DNA of 64,000 nt from Symbiodinium kawagutii (taxonomy: Eukaryota > Sar > Dinophyceae > Suessiales > Symbiodiniaceae), in NCBI GenBank assembly GCA_009767595.1, contig VSDK01016260.1, positions 362,585 to 426,584 of the forward strand. The letters are read 5' to 3'. A program made the position numbers and the translations under genes. This document shows positions 10,770 through 24,334 of this stretch, in pieces. Every line of letters starts with the position of its first letter. Within the stretch, counting starts at the first letter, position 1. The notes under the pieces are model-generated. The model was not told the origin of the DNA. It searched no databases and saw nothing but the letters and a program-made list of their open reading frames with translations.

Positions 10770-13700
10770 AGAATTAAAACTTCCAAAATCTCTTGAAGAC
10801 TCTTTAGAGTCTTGCTTAGCTTAGCTTCTTTGCTTAGCTGCTAGCTTCTTTGCTTCAGGGGTTTCTTCATGTTCGATCGGCAGATCGGCGACCCCCTTTC
10901 GGAGCGATACCTCCCAAATTTGAAGCACCGGCCTAAGTGGAGTAGAAGAGTCTAAGCTGAGCTGACAGAGCACTGAGCGTGTAAGGCCCGAGAATTTCAT
11001 CAAGAGCGGAGAACTGGATGTCACAGAGTTCAAGGAGCAAGCAGAGCCTGGCTTAAAAAACTAACGGGTTTAATATGTGCAATGGGTTTCATACTTTTCC
11101 ATTCTTTGCAGATGCTGTTGCTTTCGTTTCCTCCCTACCAACTCAGGATGGAACCATGAAGCGACAGGTTGACTGGCAAAGAGCCATCTGACTTCTCCTT
11201 CTGAATTCTCGATTTTAAGTTAGTTTCTCTATATTATTCATCTTCCAGGTTGATAATCTGACTTGACTGGCCTCTCGCTAGTCTGCGTGGCTTCAGCTCC
11301 AAAGTGGTTGAAGAAACGAATCCTGCCTCCTGGAAAAAACCTTGGGCATTCACTGGATTCTGTTTCTCTTTGATGTGTAGCAGCGTCGTTGTTCGAAGTG
11401 ATCCTTCCCTTGCCGCTTGCATTTTCTTCGCCCTCAAAGTGCGAGTTGATGCATGCCAAGCCGACAATCTCATCCACTGATCCGCAGCACTGTTGGCTAA
11501 CGTGGAAGTTTACAGCTTCCTGGCGGCGGCTCTTTGGCAGCATTTGGAGTGCCAAAATTCTGTACCTTCTGAGCTGCGCTTTGTGCATCTTCGTGCATCT
11601 TCGCTCTTGGACTTCGAGCTTCGTTTGCTCCTTGAATTTTTTCTTTACATTTCTTTAAACAGAAAATGGTTCTTTTTTAAGATTCTTTGCCTGGCTAAGG
11701 TCCAGCCATGGACGTTGCCCTTTTCGCCAGCGCCACAGAGACACCGCAGACGCGGCAGACACGGCAGATGTTTTTTGGATGTCGCAGCACGGTGCGTTTC
11801 CAGGCTTCAGATGTGGATCAGCTCTCGCAGCTGCTGGGTGAGTCGTGGCACTCAGGGCAGTCAGTTTGTAAATTTTATACCTTACTAATTAATATGATTT
11901 AGTTGTAAACTAATACAAATTGATTTTAAACTAATACTTATTATAAGTTTGTATTACTTTACTTTCATTTTCATAGATTTTGGCCATGTTTTTTTTTCAG
12001 TTTCAAGAGCTAGCCTCAGTCCTCTTGCAAGTCTCGATCAGCTGTCCACACTTTTTGCAGAACACGCACAGAAGTGCAGCACCTGAACTGACGTGAGTTG
12101 TGTTTGTGCCAAGCTCAGGTGTCACCTCCACGAAGAGAGGGATGCATTGAAGTCGAGCTGCCCACAGTTCGTTGGAGACGGAGACAGTGTCGAGTTTGTT
12201 GCAAGTCAGCCGATTCGAAGCCGCATTGAATCCCCGTGGTGCCCGACTATGCCAGGCAGGTGATGATGCCCATAGCCAGCTATGCAGGCTTCAATTCAGG
12301 CGTCAAGTTTGGAAAGCGCCAAGGGAGAAAGGAAAGGCCTTCGAATTTTTGAATCTCGAACATACAGGATGGGATTCGATGGCATTGGAATCTCCTCGGG
12401 TACTTACAGTGACTTACAGGATTTTGCAGGATGGGACCCCGACCAGGCCTGCAATCGCCGTATGCATCCACAGCATCTTCTGGGTGCCAGGGCATGGGAA
12501 TGGGTAAGGGATGCCATGGGCCATGGGATGCCAGTTGGCCAAGGCCACGAACGAAAAAGCTTCAGCATTGAGGTAAACTTGTTCTTTCAAGACACAAGAC
12601 TTTAGCTTTCTACTGATGCCTCGTTGTTTAATTATTTTTTGGAATGATTGCATTTTTGAAAGCATAGGTACTTTTGGCTCACGTGGTGCTTGAAAGCTTA
12701 CAGCAGGATCAGCTTAAACTTTGAGGATCTTTGAGGGCTAACCAGGGACAGGGAAAGCTGATGGCTCGTTGCTGATAGCCACATCCTTTCCTGCTGCCTG
12801 GACTCTGATCGCAGCTGTCAGGCTCTATGCTGACGAGCTTTTGAGGCGGCTCCAAGGCCGGCCAGTGATGTGTCAACATAGTTGAAGATGAAAAGACAGA
12901 TGTAAAGATGAATCTAAAGATATCTAAAGATCTAAAATTTAAAGATCACAGTTGAATCTTCAAGATTGGAACCGATGTAAAGCTGCATTTTTGATCTTTG
13001 AACATCTCGACAAATGAGCAGGCTGCCAATCTTTAGATGAGGGTCGTGCGACCTGCGCAGAAATGTGCCATGGTCGAATGTCGGTGGATTTCTGGTTTGC
13101 AATGTGATTATTTGAGGGCACTCGACTGCTGAGGATGACTGCGTTCCACCAGGATCAACACAGCCAGTCCTAGCCCCAGCTTTTCACCCGCGTGGCAGGG
13201 AAAATGAACATCCAACTCTTCTCCTTTCTTAGACATTCTGACATGCCAAATGGAGGAATCTCCAGGAGAAAGAAAAGGATGCTGGTTTCAATGGGGAGAG
13301 CATCTTTTAGTGCTAATCTTTCGGATGCCATCGGGCCATCCGGTGCACCACGGCATGTCTTCCAAGGCAATTGCTGCGGCCGTGTGTGCCTGCACCAGCA
13401 GTCCCCTCGGAAGTGCGACCTATGGAAACGCCTCAAGCGGCACCACCTGCAGGTCGCCCCCCCGTCACCACTGCACCCAGTTGGAAAAGTGTGGAAACAT
13501 CGTAGGCAATGCAACCGGTTGCAACACTCCTGGCTCCTGGGTGTGGAAAAATGTAAGAGTCCAATCATGTCCTGTGAGCTGAAAACAAGATTGACCATCT
13601 TGTGACCTATATCATGTATCCGTCCTTGCTCTGGTTTGCAGGCTCTGTGCATGCGGAGCTGGTAGTTGGTGCCTGATGACTCTGTGTTTGTTCAGTGCAG

Positions 13701-14360
13701 TTCTTCCTGAACCTGCCGCTAGCCACAGACATGAATTGAGAATGTCCCAGGCTCGACTGCAATCTCTGCAAGGCGTGATTTTTGAGTCAGATGGGGTAAG
13801 TGTAACAAACTCAGGTTTTTCAAGTTGCTAACTGGGAATCTGAAGCAGTTCCCTTAATCTGAAGCTGCAGACAAGTCCTGGGAGGTGCAAACCGAGTCAT
13901 AGTGCGTGCGCTGCGCATTATGTCGGAGCGCTTGCGGGAGCAAGGACCTGCTGGTTACAGTTCCAGCTGTCGTACTCGAGAAGTTGGACTAAAGTAGTTT
14001 TTTTCATTAAGACAACTAATTTATTGCATTAAGTTTTATTTTTCAAGCGCTTAAAACAATTCATGTAAGCTTTTAAATTGCAAAGTCGATTTCTTGATGT
14101 TTTTTTATATCAATTGATAGACTCATTTAGCATTTCAGATCGAAGTTACACCTTCCCAAAGCCTGTTCATCAAACGCCCTTGGAGGCTGCCGTTTGATTT
14201 TTGATACATTGCATTCTCAGTCTCAGTGAGTCACGGCTTCGTAGTGAGCTTCTCTCAGGACAGCGCAGTCGGCAAGCAGAAGAAACCATTGCTTGACACT
14301 GAGACAGCCGTGTGCACAGGCCGTCATGATGAGTTGCAGTCCGCATCGATTTGCACCCTC
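10770..14360. other. Mostly unassigned, a few weak exon-like frames
   Basis: Protein-like fragments occur at about 11708-11840 (starts with ATG, MDVALFASATETPQ...) and 12805-12868 (AAVRLYADELLRRLQ, helical). Neither can be joined to neighbours with confidence and no domain is recognised. The rest is AT-rich and intron-like. Confidence 0.4.
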
Positions 14361-14362
14361 AG

Positions 14363-15071
14363 GAACAGCTTAAGTCTGAGCTGCAGGTGCGGATCATGTC
14401 GGCCATGTCGGCCATGTGGGCAATTCGCAGGATTTCATGAATGTAGGTGTTCGAACCTGTTTTCCCACACGAAAACCCACAGATCCAAAAGAAAACTGAG
14501 AATTTTTCAATCTTCCCTTCCTTCGCTTCCTTCGCTTCCTTCACTTCCTTCCCTTCCTTCATTTGTTCCTTGGGAGTTCCTTGGGACTTTGTTCGAATCC
14601 TTGGGTTCCTTCGCTTCGTTCGAGGCTCAGAGCGAACAGCTGCGCGCTTCGGAGAGGGCGAAGGCCCTCTTGCAATCGCGCGTGGAAGTCCTGCTGCGGG
14701 AAGACTTCATGCCGCAGGACTCAGAAACTCAGAAGAAGAAGGTGGAGAAAAAAGCAATATGTTAAAAAAAAATGAGTCTAAATGAGTTTAAATGAGTTTA
14801 TGAAAGGGATATGATGGTTTATATTTCTTGTATTTAGACGAATTGAGAATTAAACTAAGAATTAAGAAATAGATACACAAATTAGATTGAAGAATAATTC
14901 TTAGAAAATAAAGAACAGCTGGAATTGAGAGAACTTTGTGAATTCAGAATTCTGAATCTACAAGAGATTATGGATAATTCTTCGCAGAATTCAGAAGACG
15001 AGAAAGGCACAAATTCAGAGAATTCACAGCTTGAGAGCGACCCGCAATTCAGACTTTCTGCAAGCTGCCAG
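14363..15071 (+). CDS. Coiled-coil protein exons, partial
   Basis: Three exons join in phase 0. 14363-14386 (24-nt micro-exon, EQLKSELQ, donor GT) joins 14625-14741 (starts AQSEQLRASERAKALL, donor AAG|GTGGAG), which joins 14919-15071 (starts LELRELCEFRILNLQEIM, donor GA). The joined segment is rich in L, E, K and R with heptad-like spacing, then becomes acidic and polar. That indicates a coiled coil, possibly structural or cytoskeletal; no family was recognised. Start and end of the gene are not visible. Confidence 0.4.
14510..14562. repeat. CTTCCTTCG tandem repeat
   Basis: About six pyrimidine-rich CTTCCTTCG/C units in the intron between two coiled-coil exons. It ends shortly before the acceptor and might overlap a polypyrimidine tract. 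Confidence 0.75.
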
Positions 15072-15327
15072 GAATGCGGGAGACCATGCAGTTGAAGGCA
15101 CCAAGTCAGCAGCACTTGTTCTGGGCTTTGTGAAGCCTTGACCTGTGCGACGTCTCGGAGATGCTTTTCGTGCATGATTGGGACAATGCAAACTAGCTCA
15201 GGCTAAGGGGTTGCAGAATCGCAAACGCAGTTTAAATTCGTCATCGCAGGAAGTGAATTTTTTCAGGGCTCAAATGCCAAAAAAGCAGAGAATTGGAGCT
15301 GCAACCATCAGCAACCCCGTCAAACGT

Positions 15328-15362
15328 CTCCTGAGTCTCCTGAGTCTCCTGAGTCTCCTGTC
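15328..15362. repeat. CTGAGTCTC tandem repeat
   Basis: Four consecutive 9-bp units of CTGAGTCTC. A 23-bp duplication (CATTTTGAATCTCTAGCTGGCTT) occurs nearby at about 15602-15654. Confidence 0.75.
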
Positions 15363-16409
15363 TTCCATGCGTCTCATTTGGATGCCTTCCCGGAGTTCGT
15401 TTAAAACGATGCTCCTGTCGCTGTAGGTTGTGCACACCCCCCTAGGAAGAGCTTGGCGAATGCCTTGTTGAAAAGGAAATTTTCAGGTGGATGGTTTCTT
15501 TTGAAGGATTTTGATTTAAAGTATATAATTTGAGGAAATATTCTGCGTACAGAGGATTGAGACAGAATCTTTAGTCGAGTCGAGTAACTTATTTATTTCC
15601 ATGCATTTTGAATCTCTAGCTGGCTTTCATTCATTTTGAATCTCTAGCTGGCTTCAGACCGAACAGGGCTAGGGTTTCAATCCGAACGAATTTGTTGTGT
15701 CCATATCTCTTCTGCACCCCGCAAAACGAGGCATTCGTTTAGGCAGGAGTGAAGCTCAACCCAACAGAATGGCCCAAATGATCTATGACCTGGCCAAGAG
15801 TTTTCGTTGAGCTGATGCTACAACTTCAACAAATGACAAGCAAAATGAATGAATTAACGAAAAATGAATGAAAAATGAAAGAAAGGATCACATTCCGAAA
15901 ATTTAGAATCATGTTGATGCTGTTGATGCTGTTGATGCATCTAGCTGGAAACCGAAGACTTTCGTGGCCGATCAGCGTGGACCCCAGTGACCAGATGTGA
16001 CCGCCAGTGACAGCCGTTGATGCGGCTGGCACCACATGGGCCATGAAGCGCCTTCTGGGGTATCCTCCAGGCTTGTACAGTTGAGGGAGACGTGTCATCG
16101 TTCCATCCACGAAGACATCCTTGACATTTCAAGTATGACAGTATGATCGCACAATATCGCATGTTAGATTGCATGATTGCATGCGTTGTTGATGGATTTG
16201 TAGGGATGGAGCATGAGTTGGGACACCGTTCTCTCGAATCCACACCATTCGAATCCATGGAAACACCTTGGTTGTTGCAACATCATCGAACCAGGGTGCC
16301 ACAGGAAGCCCCTAGAGCGCTCCAGGGACGTGGACAAGCGGCGGATGATACGCGAGTGCAAAAACCAGAGCAGTTGTATCACTTCGTTGACGAAAGAATG
16401 ACAGATATG

Positions 16410-16411
16410 AA

Positions 16412-16457
<46 letters not shown>

Positions 16458-16492
16458 GTCTACCTATCTGTCTATCTATCTACCTATATGCT
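16410..16492. repeat. (ATCT)n microsatellite
   Basis: About 20 ATCT units, becoming imperfect (GTCT, ACCT variants) toward the right. Confidence 0.9.
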
Positions 16493-18443
16493 ATACGGTA
16501 TTCATTGAGTAGATAGACTCTTTGTTATCTATCAGTCTATACAACATCCACTGTATTCATTCTCTAAGCAGCCTTTGCACCACACACGATGAAAAACACT
16601 TCACTGCCAACATCCTTAGCTTCTTAAGCTCAAGCTAAGTACAGTAGGATCTGTGGCGGGTTGGTGAAGTGCCATGCAAGAAGCCTAGAAGCTGTGACAC
16701 AGATCCTTAACACTCCAAGGCCTCGAAAGGACAACCACAGTTGCATCCTTTTCAAGCCAACTCTTGTGTCTCTTTTTTCCCCAGCTCTTGTTGAACATAA
16801 ATGTTTTTGTCGATCACGCTGTGTCCTGCAAATAAGGCCGGTGCGACGTCCGCTGACGGCATCTGCTGCAGCAGCACTGTTGTGTCTTGCGCGGCACAGC
16901 CGGTGTCTCAAATCGCAACTGTGACAGTTGCGCAAAATCGCCAGCCATTTCATTCCATTCATTGCATTCATTGCATCATGTTCTTTCATGTTCTTGGATT
17001 CCTATGTTGTACCTTGGTCAATTGCCAAGGTCGGGTCTTCACTAGCCCAAGTCTGCCCCTGAGACCACCAGCTTTGCCAAGGTTACGAAGGACCTCGGTT
17101 TTCTGATGGCAACTCCAGGGCAAGTCACTGAATGTCATCAGGGGTGGGACTTGAAGGCATCTTTGAACAGCAGCTGTACTTTACGAGAAAGAAGTAAACT
17201 TCCTGCGTTCTGAAGTTGCAAGGCAAGTGGGTCCGAACTTCAGGTAAGCCCCCAAATATGACCCAAACTGCAGCCCCAATCAGTTTAGTTTTATCGAAGG
17301 ACTGAAAGACATGTCTTTTCATCCTTTGCGCACCGAACAGATTGGCAAAAGTTCGAAACAGCTCCTGCTCATAATTCAACAGCTGGAAACAATCATGCTG
17401 AGTGGAGGACTGCAACATGGTCCAGCGGTGGCCGTGAGATGAATGATGTCCTGCGCTCGGTGTCAGCCTGGGACTTAGGGTTACATTGTCGGCCAACAGG
17501 CTTACAAGCACTTGCAACGCGTGCCATATGTGGTAGTTCAATACCAATTCCATCCAATGCCCTTATGGATATTCGTATTTCCCAGTCTTGACATCCTGCT
17601 GAATGTGAGCATCTCCAAACACCTGGCCAAGTGGGAAATCGCAGCTGGAATCTATGGCACCGCTTGTAGCTTTGCATTGCTCCCACTCGAAGGCACAGCA
17701 GAGGAAAGAAGGGAAGGCGTACAGCAGTAAATCCTAAAGACGACATCAGGTGGCAAGCAGCGCGGCACACTTTCTGGGTTGCATAGCAATGTGAGATGTT
17801 GTACCAAGGGCAAAGCTGTTGCTGAGCAGAAGGCCAGTAGAGTCCAGCAATTGCTGAGTCAGAAGCCATACACCAAGATATTCAGCAGAAAGCGATACCT
17901 GGTCTCTGTTGTTTTCACCTTGCTAACAACCTTCCCGAGAGCACTTATATAAGAGACTTGACAAGTTTGTACCAAGGTCTTCCTTGCTTAAGGAATAGCT
18001 GTGCTATCCCGTGCTCATGTGTGTACTCACGACATGTGTAATCCGGTGATGCGCAGTACACACGCTACACTCACTGCGCGTTGCAGGTTGCTGCAAGTGG
18101 TGCTGGTAGTGTAAGCTTCTCAGATTTTGTGCCTTGATGTCCTGCAAATCCTGAAGTTGTATTGAAGTTGCCACGTTGAAAAAAGCAATTTACCAAGTAG
18201 TACAAATCTACAGCAGTTTAAATGATGCAAAGTCAATGCAAAGTAGACCAAGTTGCAGATCAAAACAGGTCTCAGAGCAGCCTGTGCTAGTAGAGATAGT
18301 CTCAATGAATTTGTTGGTTTATCATGGTTTATGATGATTTATGATGGTTCATAGTGGTTCATGTGCCTTCTCTGGGATCATTTTCCCCATTTGCGCGACA
18401 TCAATCGCCAGGGCAAGGCACTGACCAAGCGCTGTTTCACCAG

Positions 18444-19560
18444 GTCACACCGGAAGATGCGATGCAGCGGCTCATCCAGGCAGCAGGCCCTGGTGCAGGT
18501 CCGACCCCGCGCGCCATGTGCACCCGATGTCTCCAACCAAGGGCACTGCGTGGCGCAAAGCTGGGTGCTGTCTAGCTGGCTATGGGTCAATATTGATCAA
18601 CCAACTAAGCTGGGGGATTTCCACCAACAAAACAAGGGAAAACAGCCTGGTTAATGATGAGGAACCAGGGGTACGGGGTTTTGACCCACAGCCAGCTGCT
18701 TGTGATGAGTTGTGAAGCTAGAAGCTCCTGCACTTCTTGGAGATCCGATTCGCTTCAGATTCTTGAAGCTTTGCTCCTGTTGAGTTTCCCTAAATGTGGC
18801 ATCTCACACAGTCAAGGCAGCAAATGGGGGTCTATCAGTGATGAGCCAAGTTGAAACTAAGTAATGCTTTGGCAGAAACTCAAGACACAATCTCAAGACA
18901 CAAACTTAAGACACAGTTCAACCCCCTTAGTCTTGGTCTTCTTGGTTTGAGTTGAAGTTCTCAAAGCTTCACCCGGAGGCCATGGCACATGTTCACTGCG
19001 CCAGGCTCACCACCGCCAGAGGTGGTTGGAGCGGCACTGAAGGTAGGAGACTCAGCAGCTTCAGCGGCAGTTTCTCGAGACTTTGTGCCATTTTGTGCAT
19101 ATAACATGTCCCATATGGGTGTTTCTCAAAATAGGGCGACCCTTAAGTCATCCTGTAATAACTATCTATAGCAATAAACCATCCGATTTTTGGGTCCCCT
19201 GTTTTGAGAAACCACCATATGTGTACCAACTATATCTCCAACAGGGTCTCCAACTGGATTCGCATGACCTGTGAGGCCACCAATGTTGCACCAACTGCTG
19301 AGAATGTTCGGAGAGCTTTAGAGATTGCCCTTGGAGGCGTACGATTCTCAACGGATTTGTTGCGCACGTGGACCCTCACACACACACACCATGTCCACGT
19401 GGGGACTCCAAGGCTACTCCAACGGCTGCGCAAGTGGCGACTGCAATGCAGACAGCCGGGATCACAGATTTGTCTTCGCGCACTCGCAACAGCAATGATC
19501 ACGTGATATGATTGATCATGATCCATCATGACACTTGACTTGATTCAGTCCTTTTTGGAG

Positions 19561-19602
<42 letters not shown>

Positions 19603-22600
19603 GGTTGTTGTTGTGGTTGTGATTGTGGTTGTGGTTGTGCCTCTTTTCTTCCCGCAGTTCTGAGCTTCAGGCCACCGATGGACTGCCCGAAAATTTCTTT
19701 GATCCTGCACCTGAAGGAAACCATCATTGTCATGAGGTGAAGCTAAAGTTTTTTCAATCGTTTGAAATCACTGTGTTTTCAAAATGAGGTCAAGAGAGGT
19801 TGATTTCTATGTTTTGAAGTCCTTTCTATTTGTTTGTCAGGAGATGCCGCTTCTGCTGCTTCCATGTCAAAGTTGATTCCTCATGGAGTAAGCTTGCTGA
19901 AGATCAGTCTGCTTGAACGTCTCTGGACTGCAGTGATTGCATTGAGGCCAAGCACACCAGAGGAGGTGGTTGAAGTCTTAAAGAGGGTTACATGCTCAGA
20001 TCTCCTGGGTGGTGAAACTTGTCCAGCTTTTTGGCTCATGCGGAGGTCTTTAGCCTAGTTGATTGCAGTTGACGGACGTCTTTCATTTTTCAGACTCCCC
20101 ATTCTGCTGCCTTTCTTCTTTCCCGCTTCTCTTCAATTTTCTATTTTTGTTCTCATTTCTTTCTATTTCGAGAATTCTTTTCTATTTCTATTTCTTTTTT
20201 CAAGGATGTCTTTCTTTCAAAACCGCTGCCCTGTAGGCTGCAGGGCCGTCCGCTGGCCAACCTCCGGCAGATGTGGTGGGCACCGCCTTGAGACGGGCGG
20301 GCTTGGAGATCACCGCAGAGAACGTGATGCGCGCCTTGAAGGCGCATGCAGAAACCAAACAGCCAAACAGCGGACAGGCAGCGCATATGGTAGAGAAATG
20401 TAGAGAAATCGTATGCATGCTTTATAACTAGATCTCTACATACATACTGTATCTATCTATATCTTACAAAGTATTATTACAAAAACGAAGTTTTCCGTCC
20501 CCATGAGATGAGTTGCTGAATGTTACTGTGATGTGATGTGGTGATATTGGTTGCCTTGGCATCTCCAGGCTGCAAATCCTGGTGCTGGAGATCCTTCCTC
20601 AAAGGAGCTGTTGAGGATTTTGTTGTTCCATCAGGATGCTTGACATTTTGTGCACCTGATTTCTTCATGGGATCTCTCTAGAAGAAAAAATCACAGATTT
20701 TTCAAAGCTTCTAGAAATTGAATGCTAACCATTGAATTTTTCAAAGATTTTCATTGAAATTGGAGGAGTCAACCCGAGTCAACCCCTCTGTGTTGCACAG
20801 GATCTCGGTGATGCCTTGAAGGCTGCCATGGCCGAACCCGGTCCCAGCGGCTATGGGGTGGGCCCCACCTCGTCACAGTTGCCCGGGGCAGTGCCAGGGG
20901 CAGTGCCAGGGGCAGTGCCAGGGGCAGCGCCAGGGGCGGGTGCTGTGCCACCAATGCAGACACCTGAGGAGGCGGGAAGAAAGTGGGGAAGTGAAAGAAT
21001 GATACAGATATTAACGATATTCAACCAATAGAGATTGATAATGACAAGAGAAGCTATAGAGATAATGATACATTGATATTTCACAAGAGAGAAATAGAGG
21101 AGAGAGAAGAATGAGAAGAGATACTGATAGAATGACGATAGAATCATGATAAGAGAATGAGATGAATATAGAATAATGATAGTTAATAGATATAAGCAGA
21201 GAATAGAGACATTATTTCTATAATTTTTTTGATGTAGAAAAGTAAGTAGAGAGCAGAATAGACTTTTCTAATCCAGGGTCTCCATCTGCACAGCTCTCCG
21301 TTTTTGGCGGATGCAGGTTGTGCGGGCCTTGTTGCAAATTGCCGGTGCTGATGCTGGCCAGCCGCCACCTGAAATCCTCGGGACAGCTTTACAAGCTGCA
21401 GGCACTTGAACTTTGAAGTTTTGGAACCTGCCTGTTATCACATTTTGCATATCATTTAGCTGCTTTAGCTTGTGCTTTCTTTTCCTGATCTTCCGTGAAT
21501 CCAGAGCCATGTCTTGGAAGGTCTACCAGTCACGCGCGACAACGTTTTGCGCGCTTTGCGTGCTGCTGGTGTTGCTTCTCCCACTGAGGAGGACAAACGC
21601 CAGATGACATGCAGCACTTGTGGTAGGGAAGTGGCGCAACTGTCAGGATGAAGCAACGCCCACGTTGTGCTCCCAGGATGTGCAAAAGGCCCTTGCGGGA
21701 GCGCAAGCACCAGCAACTGCTCAGCCGGCTGCACCGTCAACACCAGAGGAGGTGGGACAGGTTGCAGATGATTCCAAGCGGCATTCTGAAGTTTCTCTCG
21801 ATGAGTCTCGATGTATTGAAATCGATTCAGTGAGCGCATGTTCCACATTGATATACATATACAGATGGACTGTATATATGTCATTTTATATGTGTAGATC
21901 TGTGTAAATACATGCATATATGGATATATATATATATATATATGCTACCCCCCCCTGAAGAGTCTACCGGTTATGGTTGTGCAAGGCAAAAATCACATTA
22001 TAGCCTGCTCGTGCCCTGTTTGATCATTTCTCACTAATCAGAGTTTGATAAATAATGACCTATCTTTAGATATGCTTTATCTAATTATGCCTTATATTTA
22101 CCCCATTTGTATTCATAAAAACCTTTTTAATCATAGCTTGGTGGTGCCATACTGGAAGACAATAAAATACACAAATTTCAGTTCAATAGATTGCGCTGTA
22201 TTTGACCTGTCAAGAATATCTTATTTCATTATAGTCTTTATCGGGATTATTTGATGATTTCATATTTATATATGCGTTATGTCCTAATTGTGTGTTATTT
22301 ACTTGCGCCCTGTTCAATAGATTAATTACGGCCTATTCAACTATAGTCTACTTAATGTTGCCCTACTTTATTGTGCTCTGTTGACTTATGGCCTCTTTAA
22401 AGATGCTGCCCTACATTTGGCCTTGCTAGTAATGGCCTATGGCATTATTGCCTGACTGTGGTCTAGTTGCTCATTCCCCATGTAATTATGCCTTATGGCC
22501 TGTTTTTGGTCTTGCTTTGTGCAGTTATTCCTTACATGTACCTTATTTACAATACTTTGGGCCTATTTAGTTATGGCTTCATGGTGCCATACTAGAGCAT

Positions 22601-24300
22601 AATTGAATATACTATCATTCAATATCCCACTTGGAGACAAAAATCATGATCCAATGCAAGATTGAATATAGTAAAATCAAATAGTAATAGCAACTATGAG
22701 AAAATAAAATAGAGCACATGTGAGACATTAGGCAAAATTGAATACAATATGTTTGATCATGAGCAGGCAAGGCATAACTGAATAGAGCATGACTAAATGA
22801 GACATGCTTGAATCTGGAATAGAAATAGTCACATAGGGTAAATTCAAATAGATGGTGTAATTTGCTAGTGCTCTATTAATTCATGCCCTACCTTTACCAT
22901 ACATATATGCTCTGTTTAATTATGCCTAAATTATTTACACAACAGGAAAATCATTTAGGCTTTAGGGTTCAGGTTAGAATACACTTTCCAATCCAAGATT
23001 TTGGTCAGGAGTCTTCTGGGAATCTTGGATCTTGGATCTTGGTTTTGGGGAAGAATGCATTCTGAATGCATTCTTTGTGAATGCAAATGCCCTAAGTACA
23101 GGGAAAAATCATTCTGAATGCATTCTTTCTCAATGCATTCTTTCTGAATGCAAATGCCCTAAGTACAGGGAAAAATCAAACTAAACATTCCAAAGCCTAA
23201 ACCCTACATGGCACCCCCTTTTCATGAAAGGCCATACCGAATGCCACCCCTTTTTCATGAAAGGCCATACCGAATGCTCAAAAGAATGCTTCAAAATTCA
23301 TACCCAAAAATGAGCATAAAACATCGCAAATACTGTGAAAATGATATCACATATGGATCTCGGGGGGGGGGGTACCATATATACATATATATATTTATTT
23401 GAATAAATGTATATACATATATGTATATGGTCCACCCCCTTACTTCAGTAATCATTCCCAAATCTATTCATCAATCAATGAAAAAAGGTAGACTTTTGGG
23501 GGGGGGTGGTACCATATATATATATATACACACATGATGTATCATATGTATACATGATGTAGACAGACATGATGTTTATACAGATAGATATGCATGTTTG
23601 CGTGTACGCTGCATGTCGTCGTCAGGTGATTTTTGCACTGCGCATGGCTGCTGGTCCTGGTGCTGGTACACCGCCTCCCGAAGTCGTTGGTGCAGCGCTG
23701 CACCAAGCGAAGGCGCTTCATTGACTCCCGGAAAACCAAATTATTGTGAAGGATCAGAAAGACCAAGCACGTACACTGGACACACATATAGACGTATATA
23801 TATGTATATATAGGCTTGTCCCAACCCTTGGAGCTACACTTCAACTTCCAACTACCTTTCCAGTAGACCTGCTACGTCATGCTGCTGCGTCGACTTGCTC
23901 TCGTCTTCTGCGTCACAGATGATGGGTTGGGGTGGGGTGGGGGGGTGGGGGGGCATGTTAACGTTCGTGTCTACCACGTTGGGGTGTACTTGCTGCATGA
24001 AATCACGAAAATTAAACTTGCGAGGTGTGAAATCCTCGTGTGAAGTTGCAGTGGGCGCACGCGTGGCTCAAAGCCAATGGCGTCACTGGATAGGAGACAA
24101 GGACCCCTGGAAGCAGCAGGGCGAAGTCCTCAAACTTGTGCGAGACCTCCAGCTGCTCTGACAGAAACAATCTTTGAAACTCTTGGAGCAAGATGACGAT
24201 GACAATGATTACGATGATGACGGTAATGACAGTGATTGCGATGATGACAATGATGACGATGATGACGATGATGACGATGATGACGATGATGATGATGATG

Positions 24301-24334
<34 letters not shown>

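Larger units (their letters stand above)
15080..18440. other. No gene called with confidence
   Basis: Weak frames only, for example 17512-17730 (plus) and 17393-17869 (minus), which overlap each other and lack domain signals. Probably intergenic or large introns. Confidence 0.4.

Noticed and set aside
17393..17869. 158-codon minus-strand frame.
   Set aside because: Cys/Trp-rich composition with no domain, overlapped by an equally plausible plus-strand frame, and no splice context.
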